From: Prorocentrum cordatum
Lineage: Eukaryota > Sar > Dinophyceae > Prorocentrales > Prorocentraceae
Direction: 5' to 3'
Length of the DNA stretch: 64,000 bases
Assembly: GCA_963575745.1 (NCBI GenBank)
Contig: CAUYUJ010014343.1
Location: 314,002-378,001, forward strand
Shown: piece after piece, positions 51,937-62,690 of the stretch
Layout: each line of letters starts with the position of its first letter
How positions within the stretch are numbered: position 1 is the first letter of the stretch
Position numbers and translations under genes: made by a program
Notes under the pieces: generated by a model
The model's database searches: none
The model's input: only the letters and a program-made list of their open reading frames with translations
What the model was told of the DNA's origin: nothing

Positions 51937-52120
51937 GATGATGGTGACGATGATAGTGTCACGATGACGATGATGTTGATGATGTTGTTCATGATGATGA
52001 TGATGATGATGATGAGATGATGGTGGTGGTCCGATGATGATGATGATGATGATGGTGTCCCGATGACGATGATGTTGATGACGTTGATGATCATGATGTT
52101 GATGATGATGATGATGACGT
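51150..52120 (+). repeat. (GATGAT)n array with periodic GTGTCCCGATGA markers
   Basis: GAT triplets broken by GGTGTCCCGATGATG-type words at about 51352, 51450, 51519, 51760, 51803, 51895 and 52056. Asp/His or Met/Ile frames are by-products. Confidence 0.92.
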
Positions 52121-52124
52121 TGAT

Positions 52125-52370
52125 TGTGAGATCGATTGTGATATCGATAGCGAGATCGATAATGAAACCGAATGTGAGATCGATTGTGAAATCGATAGTG
52201 AGCTCGATAGTGAGATCGATTGTGAGATCCATAGTCATATCGATTATGAGATCGATCGAATGAAATAGATCGAGTAAGATCGATTGTGAGATCGACCGAG
52301 TGAGATCGATCGAGCGAAACCGATAGTGAGATCGATTGTGAGATCGATAGTGAGACCGATCGAGTGAGAC
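52125..52370 (+). repeat. GATCGAT-rich array (TGAGATCGATAG/TG)
   Basis: About 12-bp units GTGAGATCGATA or GTGAGATCGATT; later units carry CGAGTGAGA. Rich in GATC and ATCGAT palindromes. Confidence 0.88.
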
Positions 52371-52634
52371 GTTGGTTCCCCCCCCCCGAACCTCCTTATC
52401 ACCCGAAGGGTGGTCGTATAGCTAGCCCTATAGCTCTATAGCCCTATAGCTCAATAGCCTTATAGTCCCCTAGCCCTGTAGCCCTGATTGGGTAATTTCT
52501 CCGGTATCATTATGTTTCGTATTCTTCATATTAGTATTAGTCACAGTCTTCTTCTTCTTATTCTAAGTAGCATGATTGTTCTTAGAAATAATAATATTAG
52601 TACTACTAGTAGTAATACTAAGATTACTAAAACT

Positions 52635-52860
52635 GATTAATGTTCCTCTTCCTCTTCCTCCTCCTCCCCCTCCTCCTCCGCCTCCGCCTCCGTCTCATCC
52701 TCCTCCTCCTCTTCCTCCTCCTCCTTCTCTTCCTCCTCCTCCTCCTCCTCCTCCGCATCCTCCTCCTCCTCCTCTTCCTTCTCCTCCTCCTCCTCCTCTA
52801 CCTCCTCCTCCTCCACGTCCTCCTCCTCCTCCTCCTCTTCCTCCTCCTCTTCACTCCCCG
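52635..52860 (+). repeat. (CTC)n pyrimidine array
   Basis: CTC and TTCCTC units; it follows the TTA-rich tract as if the 49-50 kb pattern were resumed in mirror order. Confidence 0.9.
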
Positions 52861-53064
52861 CCCCCACCCCTCCCACCCCGTCCCCTTCCCTCCCCTCCTC
52901 CCTCTTCCCCCCCTCCCCGTGCCAGGCTTCCCGGACCCCGGGCCGGTCCTCGAGCGCGGCCCACACCTGGTCGGCCAGTCGTGCCGCCTCGGTTGGCCAA
53001 CCAAGCAAGAGAGCGGTGCCACGAGGGACGGGGAGAGCGTCACCCCGTCCCCGCCTCACCTTTT

Positions 53065-53220
53065 GCGGGGGACGGGGGGGAGGAGGGAGGGAGGGAGGGA
53101 AAGGAGGGAGAAAAGGGAAGGGAGGGGGGGTGGAAGAGGGGAAAGAAGGGACGAGGAGAAAGGGTGGGCAGGAAGAGGAGTGATGGGGGGGAAGAACAGG
53201 GAGGAGAAAAGGAGGAGAGA
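53065..53220 (+). repeat. GGA/GAAGGGA purine tract
   Basis: GGGAGGGAGGGAGGGAAAG and GGAGGAGAAAAGG words. Confidence 0.75.
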
Positions 53221-53605
53221 GCACTCGTACTGCGTAGCTGAAATATGGAGGCTGCGAACAACAGCAGAATGCGCAAACACCTTCAGCCCGTGAAAACAAC
53301 TCGCATCTTTCGTGGCGAAAATGCAACTATTTCAGCTCCTTGGGATTGTGGCCCTGCGGCAGCCACATAACTGCTAGGCCGCGGGAAACGCCGTGGCGGA
53401 AGATCCAGCATCGACCCCGCTGGCACGGGCAGGAGGAGGAATAGAAGGAGCAGGAGGACACGTGTCAACGATGTTGTACTAAACCCTCTTTCCAACTTCC
53501 AAGTTCGATTTTTCATAGTTCAAGTTCCACACAAGAACGGAAGTGCATCGCTCCTTGCGAAAAATGCCCGATTGAGAACTCATCGTCTGAGAACCCTGAA
53601 CAAAA
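53221..53605. other. No gene seen
   Basis: Unique sequence between the purine tract and the composite-repeat fragment; short frames only. Confidence 0.4.
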
Positions 53606-53805
53606 TTACGACACGACTTCTGGGCCATCGACGCCGCGAATCAATATGACTGTTTGGGCCTGACAACCACAGCTTGTCTCAATATGCCACCCATGCGACT
53701 TGAGCGCCGTGGAACAACGTGACTTCTGCGTCTTGACAATCCTAGATCGCGCCAGACGCCATTTCTGGAACCTCAGCCTTAAGAGTATGAAGGACGGCTG
53801 CGGCG
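53606..53805 (-). mobile_element. Composite repeat, module B units on the minus strand
   Basis: The reverse complement reads CCAGAAATGGCGTCTGGCGC, TGTCAAGACGCAGAAGTCAC, TTGATTCGCGGCG, matching module B of the composite repeat. Two units are visible. No module C or CTC tail adjoins. Confidence 0.6.
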
Positions 53806-54034
53806 ATAAATTACCCTGGCGACGTACCCAACCCTGGCGCAATGCGGGGCATACATCAGGATTGCTATAACGGGCGCGATGACGTAACATGGACGCAAGT
53901 GGTTTTGCGAGCAACAATCGGAAGGCTCACAGGCCCCCAGTCAAGATGTAAGGGCTATGTAATAATAACAAATCACCCCCGTTGGCTGTGCAATGCGCCC
54001 GTTCCACCCAACGCATCCCACAGCAGCTCTTGAG

Positions 54035-54768
54035 AGCCCCCCAGGGACAGCGAGGTCTCGCTCAGATCCCCGCGATGCCTCACTCCGCAGAACCCACCAG
54101 CAGCCCTCAAATGTGGCGACAACGTCGCAGATCGAAGCCCCCCAGGGACGGCGAGGTCCCGCTCAGATCCCCGCGGCGCCTCACTCCGCAGGACCCACCA
54201 GCAGCCCTCGAATGTGGCGACAGCGTCGCAGATCGCAGCCCCCCAGGGACGGCGAGGTCCCGGTCAGATCCCCGCGGCGCCTCACTCCGTACGACCCACC
54301 AGCAACCCTCGAAAGTGGCGACAACGTCGCAGATCGCAGCCCCCCAGGGACGGGAGGTCCCGTTCAGATCACCGCGGTGCCTCACTCCGCACGACCCACC
54401 AACAGCCCTCGAAAGTGGCGACAGCGTCGCAGATCGCAGCCCCCCAGGGACGGCGAGGTCCCGCTCAGACCCCCGCGGCGCCTCACTCCGCAGGACCCAC
54501 CAGCAACCCCCGAAAGTGGCGACAGCGTCGCAGATCGCAGCCCCCCAGGGACGGGAGGTCCCGTTCAGATCCCCGCGGTGCCTCACTCCGCACGACCCAC
54601 CAGCAGCCCTCGAAATTGGCGACAGCGTCGCAGATCGCAGCCCCCCAGGGACGGCGAGGTCTCGCTCAGATCCCCGCGGCGCTTCACTCCGCAGGACCCA
54701 CCAGCAGCCCTCGAAAGTGGCGACAGCGTCGCAGATCGCAGCCCCCCAGGGAAGGCGAGGTCCGCACA
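54035..54768 (+). repeat. 101-bp satellite, about 7 copies
   Basis: The anchor CCAGGGA falls at 54041, 54142, 54243, 54344, 54444, 54545, 54645 and 54746, so the unit is 101 bases, or 100 where GGGACGGCGAGG has become GGGACGGGAGG. Units also carry TCAGATCCCCGCGGCGCCTC, ACCCACCAGCAGCCCTCG and GTGGCGACAGCGTCGCAGAT. The first unit is partly diverged. 101 is not a multiple of three, yet three plus-strand frames and one minus-strand frame stay open for over 200 codons. No evidence of translation. Confidence 0.93.
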
Positions 54769-54944
54769 AAGCAAAAGGAGAGGGAGACGGGAGGCGGGAG
54801 GAGGGAGACAGGAGGCGGGAGGAGGAGGAGGAGGAGGAGGAAGAGGAGAAGGAGGAGGAAAAGGACTGGAGACCGCAGTGTTCTATTCAAAACGAATACC
54901 CAAGCAAGGAGGGCTGGGAAAAAAGGAATGCGCGCGGCGCTGAG

Positions 54945-55108
54945 ACGTGAACCACATTTTGAAATGGCGGTGCTGTCCATCTTTGAAACGGTTGCAAAAA
55001 TGTAATACAACGAATGTGCGCGGCGGGACGGCGAGAGCCACATGTCTGAAAAGGCCCGCCCTCCATCCTCGAAGTTGCTGCAAGTCACAAGCTCCAGGAT
55101 CATAGACG
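54945..55108 (-). mobile_element. Composite repeat, module A units on the minus strand
   Basis: The reverse complement reads CAACTTCGAGGATGGAGGGC, ATGTGGCTCTCGCC and CCGCGCACATTCGTTG: two module-A units. A GGA (CTC on the minus strand) tract at 54785-54870 lies downstream in element sense. Confidence 0.65.
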
Positions 55109-55109
55109 A

Positions 55110-55955
55110 CGAGGGGTCGCAGCGAAACGCCGAGCCCGCCCTATCGACGCGTCTCGGGGCGCGACAGGGGGGACTTATTCATCAGGAAAACGGATGGAGG
55201 AGAGGGCAGTATCCCCTGCACACTGTCTATGCCCCCCCCGCCCCGTTTTACGCATGCCCCTCCCGCCCGCGTCACTTTTCTCTCCAGCCTTCGTCGCTCC
55301 ACCCGTTGGGTTGGTTTCCGTGGTGTCTGCGGCCACGCTGTTGCAGGTCGACGCTGGATTGCCACTGCAGCACCTTCCAAGTCCACCTGGCGGCGTCGAG
55401 GTTGAAGACCTGTGAGGCCATGCACCATGACATGCGCGCCGGCGTCATTAACCGACCGTCGACGCGGCGGCGCGCAAGACGCGTTCCGCGCACCGCGTTG
55501 ATCGCGTGATACTGTCGACGCAAATAGTGCCATGGAGTCTCCCGTCTCGCCTTCGTCGCCGTCCTCAATGTGCCCGCCCGGCGATGCAAGCGTCTCCTCC
55601 TGCGATGGGACGTCGTCGTTGGCGGTGCTGGAGCCGGAATCGTGTTTCGGCATTCCGTCGCTCACGCAATCCGCTGCCATCGCGCGACGGCCAATGTAAA
55701 CAGGCAGTCCGTGGATGGTGCCTCGTCTAAGCGACATGCTGATCATGCGGAACTGCGTCGCTACGTCCGCTGTAGATATTGGCGCTGAGATTCCGCGCGC
55801 GCCACGCTTACGCGGCCAACGCCGCTGATTGGGTCACTGCGCCGTCGAAAAGATGGAATCGGGCGGCCCGTGGGCAACGCGTCGGCAAACCCCAGCTCGC
55901 GCGAACGAAGCGTCGGCCGCGCGGGCCCCGTGCGGCGGTTGATCTCCGCGCCCGT
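55110..55955. other. No supported gene
   Basis: A minus-strand frame of 201 codons (55141-55746) and plus-strand frames of 70-155 codons overlap; none has a recognisable motif. The minus frame lies downstream of the LINE relic and could be its decayed C-terminal part. Confidence 0.35.
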
Positions 55956-55959
55956 TCAA

Positions 55960-56750
55960 TTGAGGGAGTTAACTCGGTGGCAGCGGCATTTGACGCCGCC
56001 GTCTCGCGGGGCGCTTACGATGTCCACGTCTTGGACACGCGAGGTGCGCGAGCTCGGCCCCCCCGCGCGCAGCATGATATCGGACCGAATAATGGTCTTG
56101 CCCGGGTGTAGTTCCAGCCCGTGCGATTGCGCAGCTGGCCGGGGCAGCGCCGCCGGGCATCGTCGCAATGCGCGGGGGGGCTCGGACGGCCAGGAAAACG
56201 TCGTCGGCGAAGCGCAGGTGGGTGAACGCGCGGGAGGGGGCGCGCCCAAGTTGGACGCCAGAGACTCTGCTCGGCAACGTGGCGACCATCGGCGCAATAA
56301 TGTTTCGCATGAAAGGTAGCGAGCTCTTCCGCGCCTCGCTGAAAGCTGATGGGTCTGGCAGCGACGTCAGCATTCACTGTTGCTACCTGCCCCTCTGCTG
56401 GCGCTGCGATAATATCTGGCCATGCGTCGTGCCCCACCAGCGCCGCCCACATGCCCGCGCACTACACTGGATCGACAGGCTTCTTGACGCCGACCGCAGC
56501 TACCAAAACGTGTTGGTTCCGCTCTTTCGCGCGCCACAGTGGGATGTGGACTGCGAACAAATGGTTCACTGTCGCATAGCATGGTCGGCAACCAAATTGG
56601 CCACCAGCCCGTTGAGAGTTGAATGCCGGTTGGAGCCGGCAGGTGGACGGCAGTGCTAGACCCCTGTCGCTGGATGCCACGGCGACCACCACGCATGCCA
56701 AACAATCCCGCAGCGGCGCGTCGAGCCTGATGGCGCCGCGCAGGTTCACG
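55960..56750 (-). pseudogene. LINE-type (non-LTR) reverse transcriptase relic
   Basis: Reverse transcriptase of a non-LTR retrotransposon. In one frame (56749-56462) GGQFGCRPCYATVNHLFAVH and ERNQHVLVAAVGVKKPVDPV match the motif order QxGFRPxxST...VAFxDxKKAFD, with Gly in place of the first catalytic Asp. In a second frame (56373-55969) QLGRAPSRAFTHLRFADDVF carries the catalytic FADD (residues 55-58, bases 56211-56200). In a third frame GLELHPGKTIIRSD matches the GLxxNxxKT motif. Each step needs a frameshift, so the copy is dead. The order along the minus strand is correct for one RT domain. The upstream endonuclease is not recognisable. Confidence 0.65.
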
Positions 56751-58720
56751 CGCGCGCATCGGCGACTCGGCGTTTTTGCGCGCGCATCTCTGCTCGAAAA
56801 ACCATGGCGCCGGGGGCTTTGCCAAGCCAGAGACCTCGCGTCGCTTTCGCCACCTCGGCCATTGCGACAGCGTCGCCGATGACAGCGTCGCTGATGTCAT
56901 GGGCCTCGGAGCAGTAAGTGACCCCGAAGGAGCGCGGGGACTTGGAACAGTAGACGGAGTAGAGAACCTCGGAGCAGCAGAGCGCGTCGGAAGAGTGGAG
57001 ATATCACGGCGGGACTGAAAATCCACCCCACCGTGCGCGTCAGCGAACGCGTGGATCCCTTCGCCATCTGCGCCACTCTGGCCGCCGCGCGGCGTCGGTC
57101 TATCAGCTCTTGGTCATGTGGCGGCCATCAACAATCTTCTTACTCGCCCGTGAAAACCCCCAGTCGCGCCTGCAACTCCCTCTCCGCGCAGGTCGGTGGC
57201 GCGAGCCTCTGATTCCACTCCGCCCGCGCCTGGGCCAGCGCGCCCACCGCGCGCGCCCTGATCTCTGGATGCACGTTGAACATCGAAGCAGCGATCCGTC
57301 TGACAGAACATGATCATACCGCAGCGTGCGGCCGTGTCCCAGCTCGTCGATCACCCGTCGCAACTCGGCCAACTTCCGGGCGCTCGCCGCGCCTGCCGCT
57401 TCCTTCCGCTGCAGACAGGGAGGCGGCCAGGAGGCCTCCGAAGACCCAGACAGGAAGGGATCCGCGTTTGCGGCCCTTCTCTGGACTCGGCGACGGCCTC
57501 GCTGCATCTCGCTCCTCGCGAGCACGCGCGCGCGAGCTCCAGGCCGTTCCCCTCGAGCAACAAGTAATCGAACAGGCCGAGCTGGAGCGGGAACTGGAGC
57601 ACGACGGCCTGCAAGGCGCGTCGTCCGCCCTTGAGTCCGAGGTCCGTCTTCGCCGTCTGTGCATCTCCTTTTGCTAGCACGCGGCGCCGCTGCCCTGCGG
57701 GCGCCGCCGGCGCGCCCTCCTGTGGCCGCATGGCGCCGGCGAGGCGCCGCACGCCGATCGGGGCCTTTCGGGCTCCGGCGCGAGCCTCGAAAAAAATGGC
57801 AGCGGGCGGAGGGGGCGAGGAAAATACAGTTAAACGGCATGCTCGTTATTATCTGACCTCGAGTCGAAATCCAAGCTGAAATACTGGCACTGCCATTGCC
57901 TCGGCGATTGCAGGGCCCATTTGAACGTCGTTCCTCCCATTCGGCACGCGCGACTTTCCCGCGCTGCGCGCACGCGCTGTCTAACGCTATCTCGCTTTGA
58001 AAACGCCCGCTGGAACCGCCCGCAGGCGCGCGTTGCAAGTGGCGCGCGCGAGTAACGGGTCTCGCGCTTCACGCCCCCCTCCCCCAGACAAATGCACGCG
58101 CGCGGGGGGTGCTCCGCTCGGGGAGAAGGCCCTGGACCAGAAGCGGCCGCGTTCGTCTCTCAGCGCGCGCGCGGAGGCGGCGAGACTCTCCTGTCGGCGG
58201 CTCGAGAGCGCGGGCGGGCCCACGGAGGCGGCAGAAAAAATGCCCTCGCCCTCCGTCAAGATCGCCGCCTTCAAAATAGACGGGTCGATGCGCAAACGAG
58301 CGCCGCGCGCTTCGTCGCTATGGAAGAGGGCGACGCACGAGCAGTTCGCACCCCCCACACACACCACTCATGGAGGTCCCCCGCCCCCCTGGCACCCGCA
58401 TAACTCCGCAGTCGACCTCTACTTGGCGCGCCAGTGGCGGCGCCCATCGGGCGCGGCAGCCACGGCGGCCGAAGGCAGGCGGGCCGTCGACCAGGGGCCC
58501 CCAGAGAGCGGCGACGACTGGGACACGGGCCTCGGGGTCACGGGCCAATTCTTGCAAACAAGCAAACCTTCGGGAAGACCGAGCGCACGCAGTCGCCGCG
58601 AGACGTGCTCCGAGAATGATCGCCCGCCCAGTCGGCGGCGCCACCGCTCTCTAGAGCGCGGAGGAACTTCGCAGCGATGCCGCTGATATGAGCAGTCACT
58701 TTTGCTGTAAAAACGTAGGG
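56750..58720. other. GC-rich sequence with overlapping frames; possible 5' part of LINE relic
   Basis: The minus-strand frame 57103-58038 (311 codons) and the plus-strand frame 57997-58686 (229 codons) are open, but both are Arg/Ala/Gly-rich as expected from high GC. Words such as LFDYLLLEGNGLEL (minus, 57351-57752) might come from a decayed pre-RT region. No endonuclease motif seen. Confidence 0.3.
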
Positions 58721-58764
58721 TTCGTTAGCGGATGAACCTGCTTCGAAGACATGCCCCTGGAATG

Positions 58765-59150
58765 CTAGAATATCAGGTTTGTGTGGTATCCTGCTGCCCC
58801 AGAGCTTCCACATCTTAGCCCGCCCCACTTCGGTTGCCGAACGCCGAGACTATAGATGTTCCATGCTAGCTTGGTTCGAAGCGAAACGTCATCCAAGATA
58901 CCGAGCCCCAACCAGAACCTCCCCCTGCGTGTCGAGACCCCCGAGACGTTCATTTTCAACCATGAAATGGAGGCTCGGAACGACTCTTCTTGTTTCGCCA
59001 TATTCTGGGGCAAGCCAACTCGCTGCAAAGCCGCATCTAGATTGGCGGAGATCTGTCGGGCGAGTAAGAGGACCCCGTCAGACTCGCCACTGCGCACGGG
59101 GATCTGTCAAATGTCGCCAGCAAAGACGCCCCCGCCGCCGCCGACGGCCA
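58765..59150 (-). pseudogene. Possible second LINE RT fragment
   Basis: The minus-strand translation gives GGVFAGDI just before a stop (59125-59108); this resembles the FADD catalytic motif with Gly for the first Asp. After a frame change it continues ARQISANLDAALQRVGLPQN and MAKQEESF, similar in order to the segment after FADD in dinoflagellate LINEs (a helix, then QNxxKQE). Support is weak and rests on short motifs; the region could be unrelated. Confidence 0.35.
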
Positions 59151-59159
59151 TCGCAAATA

Positions 59160-59358
59160 TGCGGCGCTTCACAGACGGGGGGGGGGGGGGGGGGCGAAGC
59201 GGGGGGGGGCGGGGATGTGGATCAAATGAGATGCGGCAGGGAGATAGAGGATCCTGTTCCGCACACAAGAAGGCACACAGCTCTCTCGAGCGAAGCACGG
59301 CAACGGATTGAGAGACAGAGAGAGAGAGAGAGAGAGCGAAAAAAAGAGGGGAGGGGGC

Positions 59359-59418
<60 letters not shown>

Positions 59419-59420
59419 AA
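59160..59420. repeat. G-runs and (GA)n microsatellite
   Basis: G-runs at about 59177-59213 and GAGAGA runs at about 59308-59332 and 59363-59417. They split the decayed coding region. Confidence 0.9.
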
Positions 59421-59934
59421 CTCTGGTCCAGATCCGAAAAGCTCTGCTGCCCAGGACAAACATAGCGGGAAACTGTTCGAAGTCTTCTAGCAGCCAGCAT
59501 CGAGCGCGCCGACGCCGCCACTGGCCGAAACACGAGTGGGGGCCCGGCTTGGCTCCAGGCGCCCTCTGCGGCTGTTGCGGCAGCGTCGCGGTCGGGCGAA
59601 ACTTTGGCGAGTTCGTTGGCAAACGTCATGCGCGCCTCAGTCCACCACGAACGCTTCGGCTGTCGGGTGTCCGGGAACTCGCGCAACTTCAGCACGCGCG
59701 AATACGCGCGCTTGTCAACTGGCACTCGGGCCGCGCTCGCAGTCACAGCGCCAAAGACAGCGCGCATCCAGGCGCGTATCCAAGGGCGGACGCAGGGCGG
59801 ATTGCACGCGCAAGTCAAACTTCTGCGACGACTGCGTCACGCCGCAGGCGAGCTCGCACAGAACCACCTGCGCAACCGTCGCCTGGTTCGGTGCATTTAG
59901 GACAACATGCAGCTCGGCTGCACACTTACTCTGA
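59421..59934. other. No supported gene; decayed minus-strand coding likely
   Basis: Minus frames of 90-198 codons with words such as VVLCELACGVTQSSQKFDLR are open but not assigned. It lies between the LINE-like and copia-like remnants. Confidence 0.3.
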
Positions 59935-60118
59935 GTCGGGCCCGCCCCCCTACAGGGAGATTTTCGACGAGGCAAAAAATTGACCAAACATATTAATTAT
60001 ACTAAATCAAAGAAAAACTGGGGACTACTTTTTGAGCATTCTTTGACAATTTTGGGGCATGTTTGGGGCATGTCTAATTCTTCGTCGAAAAATCCCCTGC
60101 AAGGGGGACAAGCCCGAC
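59935..60118 (+). mobile_element. Foldback MITE family 3, copy b
   Basis: Left GTCGGGCCCGCCCCCCTACA and GATTTTCGACGAGG; right TTCGTCGAAAAATC and GGGGGACAAGCCCGAC: about 34 paired bases. The interior, with CTGGGGACTACTTTTTGAGC, matches 14646-14816. It sits just downstream (in minus sense) of the copia RT relic. Confidence 0.65.
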
Positions 60119-60249
60119 CTAACACTTGCTGCGACACATGCGCGGCTGCTTCCTGGAAGACCAATCCGCGACCAAGACTCGCCCGCACGGGCATGCCGCG
60201 CCCCCTTGGCTAGCGCCGCCACCGTCCTCCGCGCCGCCAAGGCTAGCGC

Positions 60250-61590
60250 TGTCACGGCCCTCCACCAACAGGAGAACACAAACTCTCATCACTTGCCCCT
60301 GGGCGCCCACGGCGCTGAAAGGAGCTGTCGGAAACGCGCGCGAGGTTGGGCGGAGTCTCGAGCCTCTTGCAATGGAGCGCCTGCGCGCGCAACTTGATCC
60401 ACGTGACCGACCTGTTCAGCTCTCGCGCGTGTCTGGAGCAAAAGATAGTGGAACAACGCTGCAAGTAACTGACGCAAACACAGCGCGCGATATTCGTCGC
60501 GTAAAGTGAAGCCGCACCGCCAAGACGGGCCTGGCAAGCGGTGACCAGCACCGCAGAAGCCAGCGCGCCCAAGTCTTCGCGCTGGTACTTAGCCATGTTG
60601 GCCAAGCTCTGCATTGTGGCACGCCCGTGCTGGCGTGGCCATATGCTGCCGTCAAGATGTGGTGCATGACTGATGCCAACGTGCCCGAACGATCTCGACC
60701 CGTGCTTGACCTTGCCGAATTTGGTCTCCAAGCGCGCAATGAAGGCGTCGCGCGCCCTGCCCCCCCCGCCCCCCCCCAAAAAAAAGGTCGTCAACGCGCG
60801 TGGACGCGATGAGCTGCAGCTGCCCATAAGTACCGCGCATCACGAACAGTCAGGGGGCGATCGAGGTCGGGCGCAGCCAAAAATTCGCGGGGGCCTCGAC
60901 GAACACCAGTTTCAACATCCCGGTCGGAGCATCTTCAAGACCTCCTTCCGGCCGTCGACGTCGGCGTTGCCCGGGAACTTCTGGGGCAACGGCGCGCCCC
61001 CGGGCGGCGTCGCAAACGACGTGGCCAGAGATCTCTCCGTCGCGCGCGGCCGGCTCGGAGCGCGGCATACCGCGCGGGAATGCCTGTGAGACGCCGAGGC
61101 TGAACGGCCCCAAACCTGCCTGCGCAGCGCTGCTCACGACAAGGCGCTGGCCCCAGAAGAAGGCGGCACCCGAGAAGAAGGCGATGTCTGGCGGTCGCGC
61201 GCCCCGGTAGCATAGCAACGTCATGCGGGCCCCAACCTGCCACAACTGTTCGACCCCGCTCGTGGCCGCCAGCGGCATGAGCTCCCACTCGAACGCCCAT
61301 CTAGCGTCAATGAGATCTCGGGACTCTGAGCGGGGCTGCCGCTCAAACGAGTCCAGGCCGCGCCATCCCTCGAGCTCGTCCAACATGGCCTGCACGACGA
61401 CCTCGTCTTCCGAGAGGACAGTGAATTCCTTCTCGACGAGGGCTGTCTGCCCGAATTTCTGGGCGCAGGTGCCATAGGATTCGCTGGCGCCGCTGCCTGC
61501 CGCAAGTGCGGTAGCCAGAATGACGCCGCTGCCCTTGGCTCGTGGTCCTGAACCCTTACTCCCGACACCGCTGGAGCTGGTGCCCGCCAT
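60250..61590 (-). pseudogene. Second Ty1/copia reverse transcriptase relic
   Basis: In minus-strand order: GWRGLDSFERQPRSESRDLI and DARWAFEWELMP (RT start), FFWGQRLVVSSAAQAGLGPF, then SLGVSQAFPRGM, where the first catalytic Asp (D in DVSxAFLxG) is Gly. After frame changes come LQLIASTRVDDLFFGGG (catalytic VDD kept; Arg for Tyr), GHVGISHAPHLDG, MQSLANMAKYQRED and VTACQARLGGAASLYATNIA. The domain order matches a copia RT. It is only loosely similar to the 9-13 kb relic, so probably another family. The frame 61590-60850 is the longest unbroken part; a Met at 61590 need not be the start. Confidence 0.6.
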
Positions 61591-62690
61591 GATCCAACGA
61601 CTGAGCGACTCGACGACAACCAGGGATAGAGATTTTCGGCCATGATTCGGCAGAGGCCAATCAGCGGACAGGAGGTTAGAGCCGCTGTCGCGAATGGCAT
61701 CACAGGCCCCCGCGACGCGGGGGAGTTCGCCCAGCGTCTCGACTGGGCCGCAGCTGCTAAGTTGATCGGCGAAGACATCGATTTGCAGAGTCGGTCACCC
61801 AGGGCTCCGCCAAGTTACCCTGTAGCCCACAGATCAACGAACAAATCCTGGTCGCCGTTGTCAATCGTGAATCGTAAATCGTCTTCACCACCGTCAAGGG
61901 CGGAGCCCGAGGCCGACGGCCGGCAATATCGGCGCCCCCGTCATCGGAACGACCGCACTCGATGACGACGCCGCCGCAGCTGCTGGCGCGCGTGGGCGCG
62001 GAAATGGGCGCGGCGGTTGAGCAGGGGGTGGAGACGACGAAGATGACGATCCCGACGCCGATTTCGCTGACGTCGCGCCTCGCTGACGCTCGTTTGGACT
62101 CTGCCAGGACGTGACCAGCAGTTAGCATGCCAGCTGGTGACGGCTTCGTTGTCGTTGCCACTTCCCTGCCTCGTCGCTGCAGTTGCTCCCGCTTTGATCA
62201 GACAGGGCGCCGCGGCACGGGCGCGAGACCGATGCTGTCGCGCCAACTGGGCGTGGACGGACGTCCTGGACCTCGAACGGGGGGTGATCTCGAAATCCTG
62301 GCGACATTTCTACCGGGTCGGTATTCTGGACTCCGTCCGGTAGCCCAATACCTCGCGGCCTCGGCGGAAGCGGAAGCTCTGGCGGGGCGCCCACTGCATG
62401 AGCGCACCAAACTCGGGATCGCGAGTTGGGCGCGCCCACCTCCGCGCGGCGCAGCTGGCCCACCAGCTCGCTGCCGGCCAGAAAGATATTCGCGATGGAC
62501 GCGTCCTCGGCGAAAATCTCGGCCAACTTGAGTCTCGCCGCGCCAGGGCAACCTACGCGCAAGGAAAGGCTCGGCCGGTCTTCGCGCCACCGCCAGGGAC
62601 GACGTCGTCGACCTCCCCAATCCCAGAGGGTTGCGCGAGCCCTAATATGGCATGCGTGCGTAGCGTGCCATCTTGCGAACAATTAGAGGA
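61591..62690. other. Probable upstream part of copia relic; not resolved
   Basis: A minus-strand frame of 186 codons (62122-62682) reads KLAEIFAEDASIANIFLAG but has no named motif. Position suggests the integrase-to-RT linker or integrase tail. Confidence 0.3.

Larger units (their letters stand above)
50582..52497. mobile_element. 1.9-kb element with short inverted ends, filled with satellites
   Basis: Left CCCCAATCAGAGC (50583) and right CCCTGATTGGGT (ending about 52492) form an inverted repeat of the form CCCAATCAGRGC. TTA-rich sequence lies on both sides. Contents in order: GTGCCCGGG units (about 50668-50775), TATAGCCC units (50777-50828), a 76-bp duplication (CTGAGGCG...CCAAATGATTCC at about 50977 and 51053), GTGTCCCGCC units, the GATGAT array, GATCGAT units, and TATAGCCC-like units again (about 52415-52485). 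No transposase. Confidence 0.5.

Noticed and set aside
53982-54950. 322- and 316-codon frames over the 101-bp satellite
   Set aside because: Two overlapping frames and a minus-strand frame are equally open; there is no protein signature.
58690-58900. tRNA-like B box near GGTTCGAAGCG (58871)
   Set aside because: No A box or foldable arms at the right spacing.
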